Part shown: piece by piece, positions 33,840 through 46,235 of the stretch
Position numbering within the stretch: position 1 is the first letter of the stretch
How the letters are laid out: each line of letters opens with the position of its first letter
Assembly: GCA_033977485.1 (NCBI GenBank)
Contig: CM066987.1
Location: 89,560,588-89,624,587 of the forward strand
Direction: 5' to 3'
Length of the DNA stretch: 64,000 bases
Source of the DNA: Hydrangea macrophylla
Taxonomy: Eukaryota; Streptophyta; Magnoliopsida; Cornales; Hydrangeaceae
Program-made: the position numbers and the translations under genes
The notes under the pieces: generated by a model
What the model was told of the DNA's origin: nothing
The model's database searches: none
The model's input: only the letters and a program-made list of their open reading frames with translations

Positions 33840-33884
33840 AAATTGAAAGCATACTTAAATATATATATATATATACATATATAT

Positions 33885-34049
33885 GGTCAGGCTCTGAAGT
33901 GAACAGGATTGAGTGAACATACTCAGTGAGCATGTTTTTTAGCCTAAAAAAACCTGTGGGCTGTTCCGCTGACCCACGAGTTTTTTTAGGCTAAGAAATA
34001 TGTTCACTGGGTATGTTCACTCAACCCTGTTCACTTAAGAACCTCACTG
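33885..34049. mobile_element. Long hairpin MITE inserted in an AT repeat
   Basis: The left half (GTGAACAGGATTGAGTGAAC, CTCAGTGAGCATG, TAGCCTAAAAAAAC) is mirrored by the right half (GTTTTTTTAGGCTA, GTTCACTGGGTATG, GTTCACTCAACCCTGTTCAC), giving arms of about 75 bp around a CTGTTCCGCTGACC loop. ATATAT runs lie on both sides, so the insertion target was an AT microsatellite. Non-coding. Confidence 0.75.
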
Positions 34050-34103
34050 TATATATATGCATGAGATACATATTATGTGGGGCATAGAGATAAATAAATA
34101 TTA

Positions 34104-34354
34104 CTTCATCCGTCCCATATTTTGAGTCCTATATTCCATTTTGGGATGTCCCAAAATTAGCATCCACTTTCCTAAATTGGTGTATAAGTTTTACTTACTT
34201 TCCAAAACTACCCGTCCTTCAAATCTACACTAAGACAAACTAAAAAAGTTGTTGTAATGATTAGGGATAATTGTAAAAAGTAGGTGTATATTTTTTTTGA
34301 CCACTTAATAAGTTTATTTTCCAAAAGTGGACTCAAAATATGGGACGAAGGGAG
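34104..34354. mobile_element. Stowaway MITE 4
   Basis: About 251 bp; the left end CTTCATCCGTCCCATATTTT is paired with the right end AAAATATGGGACGAAGGGAG, with TA outside both ends. The interior keeps the CCACTTTCCTAAATT and ACTACCC phrases of the copies at 15.5-16.8 kb. Confidence 0.85.
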
Positions 34355-34356
34355 TA

Positions 34357-35192
34357 TCTTACAAAGAGGAGAGAAGTTTGTTTGCTTGGTAATGGTAACC
34401 GGCTGAAAAGTTAAGGAAGGCTTACCGGTGTGATTTTGGCACATTAGTACAATACCAGACACGGTTTACTTTTAAATTGGGTTATACGTGTGGATGGTTG
34501 GGATGATGGAGCATCATCATCCAATGGTTGAAATGATTTTATTGTATATACAATGAAACTGCCTTAAGGTACCGAAGACTGTGCCTTAGTATTGATTTAT
34601 CCACTTGTAACACCAAAATCTGAAACATTTTTTGGGCCACCTGAACGCAAACCAAATTTTCACTTGAATAGTCAAACCAAAATTAATCGAATTATACTTC
34701 AGTTCAGATATCTCCATATCAGCATAGGATAATACCATTACTTGAACTGAAATATTACTCGAATTAGCCCAATCTATTTTTCTTAATTGTATTTTAGTTC
34801 AAAATTCGGTATATGTATCCCCAACCCAAAAAAAAATACAAAAAAAATTTACACGAATGCCACCCCTATACTTAACTCCACTATGTTTGGATCGACAATG
34901 GAGAAGTGAAGATAAAAGAAACATAAATTTGTCGTTTGATTAACTTTTCATAAGAAAAAGAAAAGAAAGTAGTTATAACTAATTTACTCTCCATTAGGGA
35001 TATATGTTGGAAAAAACAAGAAAATATATTGCGACATATTAGTTTTTTAGATAATATTTTATTTTGAGAGTCTCTTATTTTCTCTTCTGAATCTCTCCGA
35101 TTTGAAAACAAACAAAAGTGTGCTCTTTTTCTCCACTTGCTTGCCAGTTCTATTCCCTTTCTCTTCTCTTCTCACTTTACTTACCAACCAGG
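34357..35192. other. AT-rich intergenic sequence
   Basis: No convincing gene or repeat. Pyrimidine-rich near 35120-35180. It ends at the target site (GAAAT) of the next retrotransposon. Confidence 0.4.
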
Positions 35193-35197
35193 GAAAT

Positions 35198-36632
35198 TGT
35201 TTGCACCCAAAAAATACATTTTTTAAAGTTAAAATTTGTAGAGTCTGATTGAGATTTTTTATTCGAACTTACAGACCGATTATATAAATTAGGGGTCAAG
35301 TGATTGATTCAAAGTTAGTAGGGCCGATTGAGTTTCAAAATAGGACCGTTCACATCTATTAGGACTAACTAATGTATGGAATCATAGCCCAGTTACAAGT
35401 GCTAATTGCATCGGACTATGGAAGCATGAGTAATTTGGTGGGGCACCTCACTTTAATGATATGGTCACTTTGTTGACCATTTTGTAATTTTGGTAATGGG
35501 CTTAACATACAATTTAGACTGAAGGCTTTGAATTCAGACTGTTCTTTCCTGTTTAATTCAACCACTTTTCATTTATTATATGGCATTTGAAGTGGTGGGC
35601 CACCCTAGTTTGACCCTTATAGCCACTTTGATATGTGGTTACATCATTCAGGCTAGTAGCAATATTTGGAAAGGTAAGTACTTGTCAGCCCGAATGAAGA
35701 AAACTGTTTCTTGATTTGGCCTACCATCAATTTGGGACCTGACTAACCAACTTTAGTTGGGCCACCATGATATGGTTATTCACTTTCATTCGCTCGCCCT
35801 TCGTTGGCCAAGTTGATTCAATCACTTTGGAAAGATATGGTGGGCCCATTATGGGAGGTATATCAATCCCTTCAAATTCTCAATGGGATAATATTTCTAT
35901 ATTATGATATGGAAGGATTATCAAAATTAATTGTGGAGATATTATATGTTTAGGAAAGATAATATCATTGACATTATCTGATTTGGGAAGTATATCTTTT
36001 ACTTGCAAGGAAAGAAAGCCGAATGAAGCCATCATTCAGACCAGGTTCAAGATCACATTATGGAGATAAATTTAGTATTTTTTACCAAATAATTATTAAA
36101 GATTTCTACTTGCCTTATCCCTATGAGCCCAGGCTGCTATATATTGATAGGCCGACCAATCTTCCAAGGCACTCTGTGTCTCTCTCGAAAATAGCATACA
36201 CACATAGCACACAACATTCAAAGCATTCAACTCAGCGATCTTGTTATTTTTGCATCCATAGCAATAGGTCTACCCTTTTGTGTTATTTACTATTTTTCAA
36301 TCTTGCTTTGAACAATCAGAGCCTGTTTTGATCTTGTTCGGTTAATGCATTTTTTTCACAAACATGTTCAATAAATTATCTTCATAGGTGTTTTTATTAA
36401 TTTTGTTTATGATTATTTACCTCGTAGGTTCAGCGCGATTTGGCTTGTGTGCTTCAACACTACCATAGAATCTTAGGGCAAGGGTACTTTCCAACTTTCC
36501 CATCACATTCGTTTTATTAGAATTTAGATTTCAAAGCCTTGTGTATCACTCACGCAAGCAATTTAGGAAATTAGTTTGCACAATTGAGTCTGTTTGGCTC
36601 TGGCACGTCCGAACGCAAAACTATAGCAAACA
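35198..36632 (+). repeat. 5' LTR of second element
   Basis: About 1435 bp, TGTTTGCACCC to AGCAAACA. It matches 41288-42632 over its whole length with obvious divergence. A weak TATA-like CTATATATTG lies near 36136. Confidence 0.92.
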
Positions 36633-36635
36633 ATT

Positions 36636-36655
36636 TGGTTTGCCTGGTGGGATCG
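36636..36655 (+). promoter_or_regulatory. Primer-binding region of second element
   Basis: TGGTTTGCCTGGTGGGATCG starts three bases after the LTR end. Compared with the first element, the TGCCTGGTGGGA core is kept while the first bases are altered. Confidence 0.6.
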
Positions 36656-39600
36656 TGTAGACACCCCATTTTGTCAGCTATCAGATTTAGGAGACCCATA
36701 GCTTGGTGGTTCACAATGATCGAAAAAGACTCAAAAGGACTCCTGAAAGTTAGTTCTATTTCTCAAAATGCTCAGAATGACCAAAATGCCCCTAAAAGCC
36801 AGAAAACTCCCAGATTTGGACCAAATGTTCTAGAAACGCGCTATGTCATAAGAAAAACAATAAAATGAGTTCTAAAGCAAGACCGGATGAAATTGCTGGC
36901 TCCCAGAGACCCCCAGAAGTCCTAGAAGTTCCCAGAAAGTCCCCGTTGACCGGTTTGACCAAGGTTTGACCAAGTTTGACCAAGGTTTGACCAAAATCGT
37001 CCAAATTCTCTGAAAAGTTTTGGAATCATTCTAGATCATGTGGAAAGTATTATAATGAGTTTTAAAAGAAATTCGAATGAAAACATCAGCTCTTGGGAGC
37101 GCCTAGAGGTTTCCAAAACTTCCCGGGAATCCCAAGTTTGACCAGTTTGACCAAAAGATGACTTTGAAACCGGAGCACTGTAACAGTTTTCAAACATTTT
37201 TCATGGATACTAGAGGTCAATAGCTTTCCAACAGTATATCGCACATAATTTCTGGATTTAAAACGGATTTATTATGAATTTCAGAAGGTGAAAAAGCGAG
37301 CAAATTGGCTTTTATTGCGAATACCGTAAAACTTTTCAAAGTGACCTAAATCTGAAACATTTTATATAGAAAGTAGACTCCGATACCTTTCCAACAGTAT
37401 ATCACAAGCTCAGTTTGGAGTTCGTACGCATTTTCTGTGAATTTCGGATGAAATAGGGCCTTTTTGCGAATACCGGAACCTCTGGGGGCCTAAATATAAT
37501 TTTTTGGGCATCTGAGGAGCAGTGCTACAGTGGTACTAGGCCACTATCACAGAGGTACATGGCCAGTGCTGCAGCAGCACTCAACCCTCGCAGAGTCCAT
37601 TTTTGTAATTTATTTGGGGGTCCAATTTGATTAATTAAAAACCAAAACGATGTAGTTTTATGTTCACAGATGTATGGGACCAATGGGAACACTATCTAAA
37701 TCCCAAAACCTTCCCAAATTAACCTATATAAACCCCCAATGCTCTTCATTTAAGGGGGGGCCAAGTGCAAAACTTGAGAAAGTTTTAGAGAGAAAGAGAG
37801 ATAGAGATAGGTTTAGAAGAGAGAAATGGAGCTTCTCCCACTGATTTTCTATAGAAACTGAGTTCTAAACTCAAGTTCTTCCATCATCCTTCTATATTTT
37901 TCATCATCAATACACCCAACCACCATTTTTCTAAGTATTCATGAGTAAGGGAGCTATTTCCATGTCCAAATGTCAATATCTATGAGTGAAACACCAAGCT
38001 ACAAGTTCAAAATCACATTGATTATCATCTATTGATTGTTATTTACTTTCTTGTTCATAATATGTTCATCTCTTCTTAATCTCATTCTTTCTTTTATTTT
38101 TTTTCTTTATTTGCTTACTTGTTCTTCATCATCTAAATGATGACATGAAGTTTGAGGTGAGTGAATCCTTATGGATAGTAGCTCTTGACCTCAAAAACAT
38201 GTTTAATAGATGATGATTATAACTTCAATACCTCCAAGGTATCCTTGAAGTTATGTTCAAAATAAAAATGAATCTCTCCAATAATATTGGGGGTTCTTGA
38301 TGATGAGTTTGATGTTGATATTCCAAGTGGTCATAATCTCTCTTTGATGTTGAAAATATACTTTCAAAACCCCCATTTCAAAACCCCCTCTTAAACCCCT
38401 CATTTTGATTTCAAGAAATGAACCTTGTTTTCTCAAAACCTTCAAAACAGTGAGTCATTTAACTTCAAAGAATTATTTTGAGTTCAATACTCAATATATG
38501 AATGCAAGACCACTTCAAAATTATTTCTAACTCATTATAGAACACCCTTTATTTTTGGCTTGACTTGGAAGCACTTGAAAGGGGTCCATTTTTGTCCAAA
38601 CATTCCTTCCAAACATTCTGCCTCTGTTGTCACAGCATCTAGGTTGAATTTCAACTTGTTTTACAGAAAACTTTTCCAAAGAAAGTGGTCCCAACTTATT
38701 TTTACCTTAAACTTCAATGTCTTAGGGAACCTTCTGTATAACATGGGCCTCTAGATCTTTTGTTTTCATTTTCTAAGATTTTCTAACATTTCAGTCGACA
38801 GTACAGACTCTATTTCTGAATAACCTCTATTGTTTATATGATTTCTCTCAATATGTGATAGTTATTAAATATTGGCTTTTTTGGTTGTGTTTTAGACACA
38901 ATAAGGAATATCTCCATAAAATATCATGCATTGAAAACATTCCTAACCCTTCTTTTCAATTTTCAAAAGATCATGTTACTATTCTATCCACTATTCACAG
39001 CAAGCATACTTTTACTTCCATCCTTTAATTTGATGCTTATATGTACTCCAAATTAGCTCATGTCTTAGGAAGTAGTTCATACTACATTTGTACATATCCC
39101 ATGATGATTTCTTCCATTCATTCATACACATTCTAGACTTCTAAGTCATTCTAGGAACCCATGTACACAAACACACTACAACCTTTGCACATTCTAGGAT
39201 CATACATTGCATTTATGCAAGATTTGGGGTTTTTGTAACTCCTAATCTAAGAAGATTATAAGGAATGATCATGATCACACGTTCATGCTTCCCTCGATCT
39301 AATCCTCCTTTCTCACCCGTCCCAGGGATTGAGAGATCTTCTTTTCTCAAAGATTAACATGCATCATTCTAGCTTGCTAAGCATCCTTGTTTTCTTTGAT
39401 TTAATTGTTTCAAGAACAATTCATGTCCCCTTAGATTAGGAAAACTTGATTACTTGATATATGATTAGATGATTTTCCTAGGTTTATTCATGCGATCTTT
39501 CACTTTTGCATTGCATGATATTTGGCTAAGATCTTATGAGTGATATCTTATTTTTCGATCTTCCATTTCAAAATTCTTGTGTGATGTAATATATTATCAT

Positions 39601-39931
39601 AGTATTATTTATCGAACCAAACATGGTATAAGATGATTATTTGGATGCTAATCCAGGCCAGTCGAAAAGACGGGGCGAGTTGAGGGTGTTTTAGTCGCGA
39701 CAAAGGCTCCTTCCTCTCTCGTACCAAAACCCTGAGCCAAGTTCTTTGGTTATGAAGGGCCGTGCCCTTTATCCATTTGGGTGAGTCAAAATTAGGTTTC
39801 TTGGTTCCTTAAAGACCAAGTGGCGACTCTGTATCTGTTTTCAACAGACCTTTTCAATTCCTTTCCTTTTTTCAAAAATAATCTCAAAACCAAAATAAAA
39901 AAGAGTGGATGAGCGATTCCGCATGTCCACA
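36656..39931 (+). repeat. Nested 3.3-kb solo LTR
   Basis: It begins TGTAGACACCCC and ends TGTCCACA, 3276 bp, flanked by GATCG (36651-36655) and GACCG (39932-39936), a target repeat with one mismatch. Removing it joins the element-2 interior seamlessly. A TATA box CTATATAAACC is near 37724, and AAGTGGCGACTCTG is near 39819, a phrase also found near the end of the LTR at 46236-50563. No second LTR and no internal coding region remain, so it is taken as the product of LTR-LTR recombination. A 480-bp relative in reverse is at 57130-57613. Confidence 0.85.
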
Positions 39932-40142
39932 GACCGCCAAGTGATGAGCCATGCATATCGTGAAGCATGGCTGCAGTTCTACAATGGGCAAATTCGTTGG
40001 CGAAACTAAAAATAAGACTTCTTACTGATTTAATTTTTCATCTCAACCTCAATAAGTCGAGAATCTCTCGCGATTCATGGCGATACACGGCTGAATCTCC
40101 ATGGGATTCATAGCTGCATCATCGGCGTGATCATGAAATAAG

Positions 40143-40665
40143 TCGATGTGATGATGAAATCAGTCATCTTGTCACTGAGATTGACCGGTTAGAGACCAAT
40201 GTACAGTTTTTCAATAATGAAATCGGTCTCCTTCTTGCTTTAAGTGGAGCTGAAGGGCCACCACCCAGTGGAAATTATTTCATACCTGTGGAGGATTTTT
40301 TAGACGGTGGGTGGAGAGAAAAGCCAAGTAGTTTATCAAATTTACTGCTCGGGGGGTAAATCTGTGAAACTGTAGTGGATGAAAGGCCGAAAATTCCTAT
40401 TTCGGTCAGAGGGCCCCTCAATGATGTTGATGAAGAAGAAGAGCTCGGGGGACAAACTCTAAACAAGCCTAACAATTTTGTTGAGGTCGAAAATGAAGAG
40501 TTTGATAGGCCGAGTGATCATGTATAGGACATAGACCCTCCTGTTGATGAGGAGGATGATAACAAAAATCCTCTTGTTGATGAAAGTGAAGATGATGAAG
40601 CGCTCGGGGGGCAAGCTCCACAAAGACCGATTGATTTTAATTCGGTCCATGAATTTTTTGAATGA
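40143..40665 (+). pseudogene. Acidic reading frame in element 2 interior
   Basis: A frame with few stops after the solo LTR. It gives a short coiled-coil-like start (EISHLVTEIDRLETNVQ) and then an acidic Asp/Glu-rich, Pro-containing stretch with the phrases EELGGQTLNKP and EALGGQAPQRP. In-frame stops are seen near 40360 and 40525. It is not a gag, RT or integrase domain that I recognise. It may be a remnant of an accessory product or of an extreme gag leader. Confidence 0.4.
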
Positions 40666-41287
40666 TTTCTTTTGAGGAAATTAACCCTTGAAGAGTTGTT
40701 TAAATTTTTTAGCATTTTTATTGCCAAAAGTTTTTTTTTTCTAAAATCAATAAATTATTTGGCTTGTGTTCATTTGCATCCACAATTGTTTTGTGGATCT
40801 CACCAAAAATTATCATTGATTTGGTGGGTCTTGCTGTTACAATTTTTTTATCAAAAGGAAAGAATTACTGGCCGAACCTAAATGCTAAGTCGATCAAAAG
40901 GCTGGACTGTGAATGCATAAATTGATTATCTTAACCATTGGAAAAGTCAATGACAGTCACTTTTGTTGGACAAAGAATGGAGGGGATGTGTACTAATTTG
41001 TGAGAGTTGTTTCTCTGTAATCATGACTTGTGATTGCAATCTTGGCCATTTAAAGAGTCTGAAGCAATTAGCATGGGCCCAAGATTCTTTTACCTAATAG
41101 TGCAAGACCATTTTTTAGGGAGTCCATTAATATTGGTGTTTGATGGACAATGGTGTGTCTATGAGGTCAAGTCCCATGTTGCGGGAAAGTTTTCACCAAT
41201 CACTTTCAATTCGGTCTGGAAAAATAAAAAAAAATATGGCTCTCCAAAAATTACATAGATTTTATTTTAAAGAGTTCGGGTGGGCAT
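40666..41287. other. Element 2 interior, 3' part, non-coding
   Basis: About 620 bp without recognisable domain, ending in a G-rich stretch (GAGTTCGGGTGGGCAT) that abuts the 3' LTR and can act as the polypurine tract. Confidence 0.5.
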
Positions 41288-42632
41288 TGTTTGCACCAAA
41301 AAAAATACACTTTTAAAGTTACAATTTGTAGAGGCCGATTGAGATTTTTTTATTCGGACTTACAGATCGATTGTATAAATTAGGAGTCAAGTCATTGGTT
41401 CAAAGTTGGTAGAGCGAAATGAGTTTCAAAATAGGATTAACTAATGTATGGAATCATAGCCCAATTATAAGTGCTAATTGCATTGGACTATGGAAGCATG
41501 AGTAATATGGTGCGCAACCTCACTTTAATGATATGGTCACTTTGTTGACCATTTTGTAATCTTGGTAATGGGCTTTACATGCAATTCGGACTGAAGGCTT
41601 TGAATTCAAACCGGGTGTTTCCAGTTTGATTCAACCACTTTCCATTTATTATATGGCATTTGAATAGTGGGCCACCCTGGTTTGACCCTTATAGCCACTT
41701 TGATATGTGGTTACATCATTCGGCCTAGTAGCAATATTTGGGAAGGTAAGTACTTGTGTCCTTAGTGGGGCCACTATGATATGGTTATTCACTTTCATTC
41801 GGCCACCCTTGGTTGACCAGTTTGATTCAATCACTTTGGAAAGATGTGGTGGGCCCATTATGGGAACTATATCAATCCCTACAAATTTTCAATGGGATAA
41901 TATCTATATATATTGTGATATGGAAGGAATATCAAAATTAATTGTGGAGATATTATCTATTTAGAAAAAATAATATTATTGACATTATCTGATTTGGGAA
42001 GTATATCTCTTACTTGCAAGGAAAGGAAGCTGAATGAAGCCATAATTCGGACCAGGTTCAAGATCGCATTATGGAGATAAATCTGGTATTTTTTACAAGA
42101 TAATTATGGAAGATTTACTTGCCTTATCCCTATCAATCTAGGCCGCCATAAATTGGCCGGCCAAGCTTCGAAGGTACTCCGTATCTCCCTTGAAAATAGC
42201 ATACACACAGCACACAACATTCAACCCCCAGCGATCTTGTTTTTTCTGCATCCATAGCAATAGGTCTGTCCTTTTGTGTTGTTTACTGTTTTTTAATCTT
42301 GCTTTGAACAATCAAAGCCTATTCTGATTTTGTTCATTTAATGTGTTTTGTTTTTTCCAAACATGTTCAATAAAATGTCTTCATATGTGTTTTTATTAAA
42401 TTTTGTTTGTGTTTATTTACCTGGTACATTCAACACAATTTGGCTTGTGTGTTTCAACACTGCCATAGAATCTTAGGCCAAGGGTACTTTCTTACCTGCT
42501 CATCACAATCATTTTGTTAGAAGTTAGGTTCCAAAGCCCTGTGCATTACTCACGCAAGCAATTTAGGAAATTAGTTTGCACAATTGAGCCTGTTAGGCTC
42601 TGGCACGCCCGAACGAAAAACTATAGCAAATA
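41288..42632 (+). repeat. 3' LTR of second element
   Basis: 1345 bp, TGTTTGCACC to GCAAATA. Shorter than the 5' copy because of several small deletions (for example the ACCGTTCACATCTATT segment present near 35344 is missing here). Confidence 0.92.
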
Positions 42633-42637
42633 GATAT

Positions 42638-42986
42638 GGAGAGAAAGTGGTCTCTTTTCTCCATTTCTCTCAATTCAAACAAAATTGACATACTTATTTT
42701 GATACCAGTAGGGTATTAAAATGTTAGATTTTAGTAATGTGTTTTAAGAGTATAAAAGAAATGATATTCATTTGTTTGTATTGAGAAAAATTGATGTATT
42801 ACCATGTTGACGCTCCAAATAGTAGCATACTTAAAAACATTAGCTCATGCCATGATACAACATTTTGGCACACCATGAGAAGTTTTTGAGCAACATGCTA
42901 TTATTTGACACAGGCATAAACTTTAGCATATCCATTGAAAAAAATGTCCTAGCCCTAGATTTTGTTAGCTATATGGATGTGGTTAG

Positions 42987-43017
<31 letters not shown>

Positions 43018-43460
43018 CACTATAAAATAATTATGATAATAATGAAAATAATTGGAACAAGAGAATCAACAGAAGGAATGGACACTTGAAACTAATGAAT
43101 ACAGTCTCACAATTCACCTCCAATGTCCCGCTTGTTAGATTGGGGGTGTGAATTGGAGCTGATGGTAGCTTAAGGGGATCATATTGATCACTGTGGACCA
43201 ACTCAATGCTTAGGGAAAGGCTTTTAATACTAAGTTTCAAGATTCTAGCAGAACGGTTTCAACCAGGCCAATGGCTATATGAAGTTTAAAACATTTTTTG
43301 GCAGAGGGGCATTCGACCGGTCGACCGAACCCAGCTTGTGGACAATCACAATTTTTCATATTATAACTTTGAATTTGTTTGAACTTCATCTATTCTAATG
43401 GCTTCTAAATGTGTATATACAGATATATATATATATATATGTACACACTTAGTCTATGGG
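42638..43460. other. Unassigned sequence with GAA microsatellite
   Basis: Contains a GAA/AGA run at about 42986-43015 and the palindromic phrase GACCGGTCGACC near 43315. No gene recognised. The end borders a probable copia LTR. Confidence 0.45.
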
Positions 43461-43793
43461 TGTTGGGACATAACCCTTTGTGTAAGCATCTCTTACCCAA
43501 TAGATACCTCTATATATGTAATATAGTTAGTTATTTTGTGATATACTTTTACATGCTTTTGTCTTTTATTCTTCACCATTTTCTAGAGTCTTTAAGAGCA
43601 GTTCATATACATAATTTTCTGTAGAGTATAGTTGAGTTGTTGCCTCATCTATATTAGATCGTAGTATCCTCAAGAATGATACATTGTAGTCCACAAGCAG
43701 CCAAGTGTGGGACGTAAATTCATATTTCGGACAACACAATATTTATGTGCTCGATCTTTATTACTGTTTTTATTGAGTTTCATATGCATAACA
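43461..43793 (+). repeat. Probable Ty1/copia 5' LTR
   Basis: It starts TGTTGGGACATAACCC, the usual look of plant copia LTRs, contains CTCTATATATGTAA as a TATA, and is followed within 35 bp by a copia gag start. The end is not certain (CATAACA at about 43793 is proposed, inverse to the start). No second copy is available for comparison, and the standard copia primer site is not seen. Confidence 0.45.
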
Positions 43794-43824
43794 ATCAAAA
43801 ATTGAATTTAAATTTGTTGGAAGT

Positions 43825-44133
43825 ATGGCCATTAAGACAACAACCGTTATCAAGAATTCATATGCCACGAAGCCCGAGAAGTTCAAGGGAGAAGACTTCA
43901 AGAGATGGAAAATGAAGATGATGTTTTATCTCACCACTCTCAATCTTGAACACATCCTATGAGAAGCCAAATTGGTGGTTCCTACAGAAAACCCTACCAA
44001 AGAAGCCGAAGCTACACTAGAAGCATGGAATCATTCCGATTTCTATGTAGGAATTACATTCTCAATGGTTTGGAGGATGTTCTCTACAATGTCTACTCAA
44101 CTTTTACAAGTGCAAAGGAACTATGGGAGTCTC
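43825..44133 (+). pseudogene. Ty1/copia gag fragment
   Basis: From ATG at 43825 the phrases [45 protein letters not shown] and (after a one-base shift) ELWESL match the N-terminal part of copia gag (UBN2-type). A TGA interrupts it near 43960, and a frameshift lies near 44050. At 44134 it is cut off by the start of another LTR (TGTAATACCC). The remainder of the element is not in the window. Confidence 0.75.
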
Positions 44134-44570
44134 TGTAATACCCTATATTTTTAATAAATATTTATGTAGAGAGATTCTATGTACTTCCCTTGTTCACATT
44201 TGAAATTCTATCTTCGATCGATCGAACTATTTTTGAGCGATCGAGCATTTTCAGAGTTCAAGCGATCGAGCATTTTCAGCGATAGATCGAAACCCTACCG
44301 ACCTGAATTTATGACATGGTCCCCACTTCAATCGTTCAAACCTGACCGATCTGATCTCGAGCGATCGAACTACCTTCGATCAATCGAACTTGAAATCATT
44401 TGATTTCCAGGTTTCCCACAAACATGGCCACTTGTACCCCTTTTTCCCTATATATACATTATGTTCGTGTGTGAGATGTGTTTGGAAAACTAGAGAGTTG
44501 GGAGAGAGAGAGATACATGTTATATATATATACATCCATATATATACACACACACATACAATATATATTC

Positions 44571-44614
<44 letters not shown>

Positions 44615-46235
44615 ACATGAAGAGAAGAAGAAGAAGAAGAGAAAGAGAAGGAGAGACAGAAGCGAAGAGAGGAGTAGAGAAAGGAAGGAGAAGCCATTGG
44701 AGAAGCTTTGAAGCTTTCAAGCTTGCCAAACACACCCTAACTGAGTCTTTACTTACTTGGTCTCGTTCATATAATGTTCTTACAAGTTTTTGGTATAATT
44801 AGACGCATTAATCGCATCCTTAAGGCATTTATTTATATGCAGTTTAGAATCTACTGGAGAAGACGACTCTCGAGCGATTGAACAGAGTTCAATCGATCGA
44901 AGGTTCAATCAATCAATCAAAGTGACTTCGATCACTCGAACCTTGGTTTTCCTCAATCGATCAAAATGTTTTCAATCGATCAAACTTTATAGAACATGGT
45001 TTAGTTCTTTAGTTTATTTTATATGAGGTTCAAATATTCGAATCACGATTCGGACTTCTATTATGCGATTATGGGTTAGTCAGGGAGAATGTGACAACAC
45101 AGATAAGTATGATTAAGAATAATGGATTAACATAATAATGATAGATAATATGCAGTTTAGATATGAGTTCGATGTCTGTTCATTTCAATTAGAGTAGTCG
45201 GGCCACATGGGAATTGTCATATATCGATAGTAGTACTGAGTTTAAGTAAGTTTGATAAGTTCTAGGAATGGTACGTGGGTGGACGCTTGGTCATGATATG
45301 CTTTCAAATGTGGTGGATAGATTATATCCTTACTGAGCAATGGGCAGGACCATGTAGTCCCAAGATAGCCAGATGATCCATGTTATATCCTTAACGAGTG
45401 GTGGATGGTTTATATCCTTGACGAGCGGGGGATGGGGATCACTGATATAATACGATGAGTCATGGTAATAGATTTGAAAATGTTGTTGTTCAAAGCGTTG
45501 TATTCCTGACATGCGGTGGATGGTTTATATCCTTAACGAGCGGGGGATGGATTGACGTGGTGTCCATGAATGTGGTGGATGGTTTATATCCAAATGAGCA
45601 ATGGATAAAATGATGGAATGTCTATATATATGAAACGACTGAATCAGTTTGTTCTGGAAAGAGTATGTTGATCATCGGTCTCGGGATAACAAGATGATAA
45701 GGGTTGAGTTACGACGTGGGAATACAGAGGAAGATACTATTGTAACACTATATCTTAGACACTTCAATAACATGTTATACGTTATATTATTGATACCCTG
45801 TGAGTTTTTATTTCACTCAACTCTCAATAAAGCTGATGGCCGTTATTGCCTGGACATTCCCCCATCCAAATTACCTTATCCCTTTTAATGCAGATAATGG
45901 AGCTTATGCCAAAGGCTGCTACCCGGAAGGGGACTACACAGAGGATGGCCCCACTGATGCCGGTTATGCCGGAGAAGGCTGTTATGCTGACGACTACCCT
46001 TACGCCTGCTTAAGATCTAGAGATAGTTTATCTAGTTTATGTTTAAGCTTTATATTACTGTTGAACTTTGTTAGTTTAACGGGTACTTGGGCATATGTTG
46101 TCTCCAGACCTGTTGTGATCCTGTGGACCACACTCTGATTGTTTTGTAATAGATAGTATTGTTGTTATATTTCAGTTTTTACTATTCTTGTTATTTTAAT
46201 TGGACTAGTACTGTGTGGTGTGGATAATTAGTGAC
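44134..46235 (+). repeat. Tekay/Del-like LTR, cut by the next element
   Basis: It begins TGTAATACCCTATATTTTTAA, close to the starts of chromovirus LTRs of the Tekay/Del type. A TATA (CCCTATATATAC) is near 44447. It carries clusters of CGATCGA-like sites (44212-44400 and 44870-44990), an AG microsatellite (44574-44612) and short repeats of GGTGGATGGTTTATATCC (45290-45610). No second end is visible before 46236, where another retrotransposon starts; the terminal GTGAC there could be the last bases of this LTR plus target site. Assignment by resemblance only. Confidence 0.55.
44574..44612. repeat. AG microsatellite
   Basis: About 19 AG units downstream of the TATA of the Tekay-like LTR, followed by an AAG-rich stretch. 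It lies in what would be the transcribed leader. Confidence 0.95.

Larger units (their letters stand above)
35198..42632 (+). mobile_element. Second LTR element, non-autonomous, Tat-related ends
   Basis: Ends TGTTTGCA and GCAAATA (5' LTR ends GCAAACA), with imperfect 5-bp target repeats GAAAT (35193-35197) and GATAT (42633-42637). Its own interior is only about 1.4 kb once the nested solo LTR (36656-39931) is removed. The primer region (TGGTTTGCCTGGTGGGA) and the CTCTGGCACG phrase near the LTR end match the Tat element at 19252. No gag, RT or integrase is seen. The two LTRs show many substitutions and small indels, so it is older. Confidence 0.88.

Noticed and set aside
42986..43015. GAA run as a possible disease-type expansion
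   Set aside because: About ten units only, in intergenic DNA; an ordinary microsatellite.
44380..44735. Minus-strand frames of 117 and 71 codons
   Set aside because: Driven by the AG microsatellite and AAG-rich DNA in an LTR.
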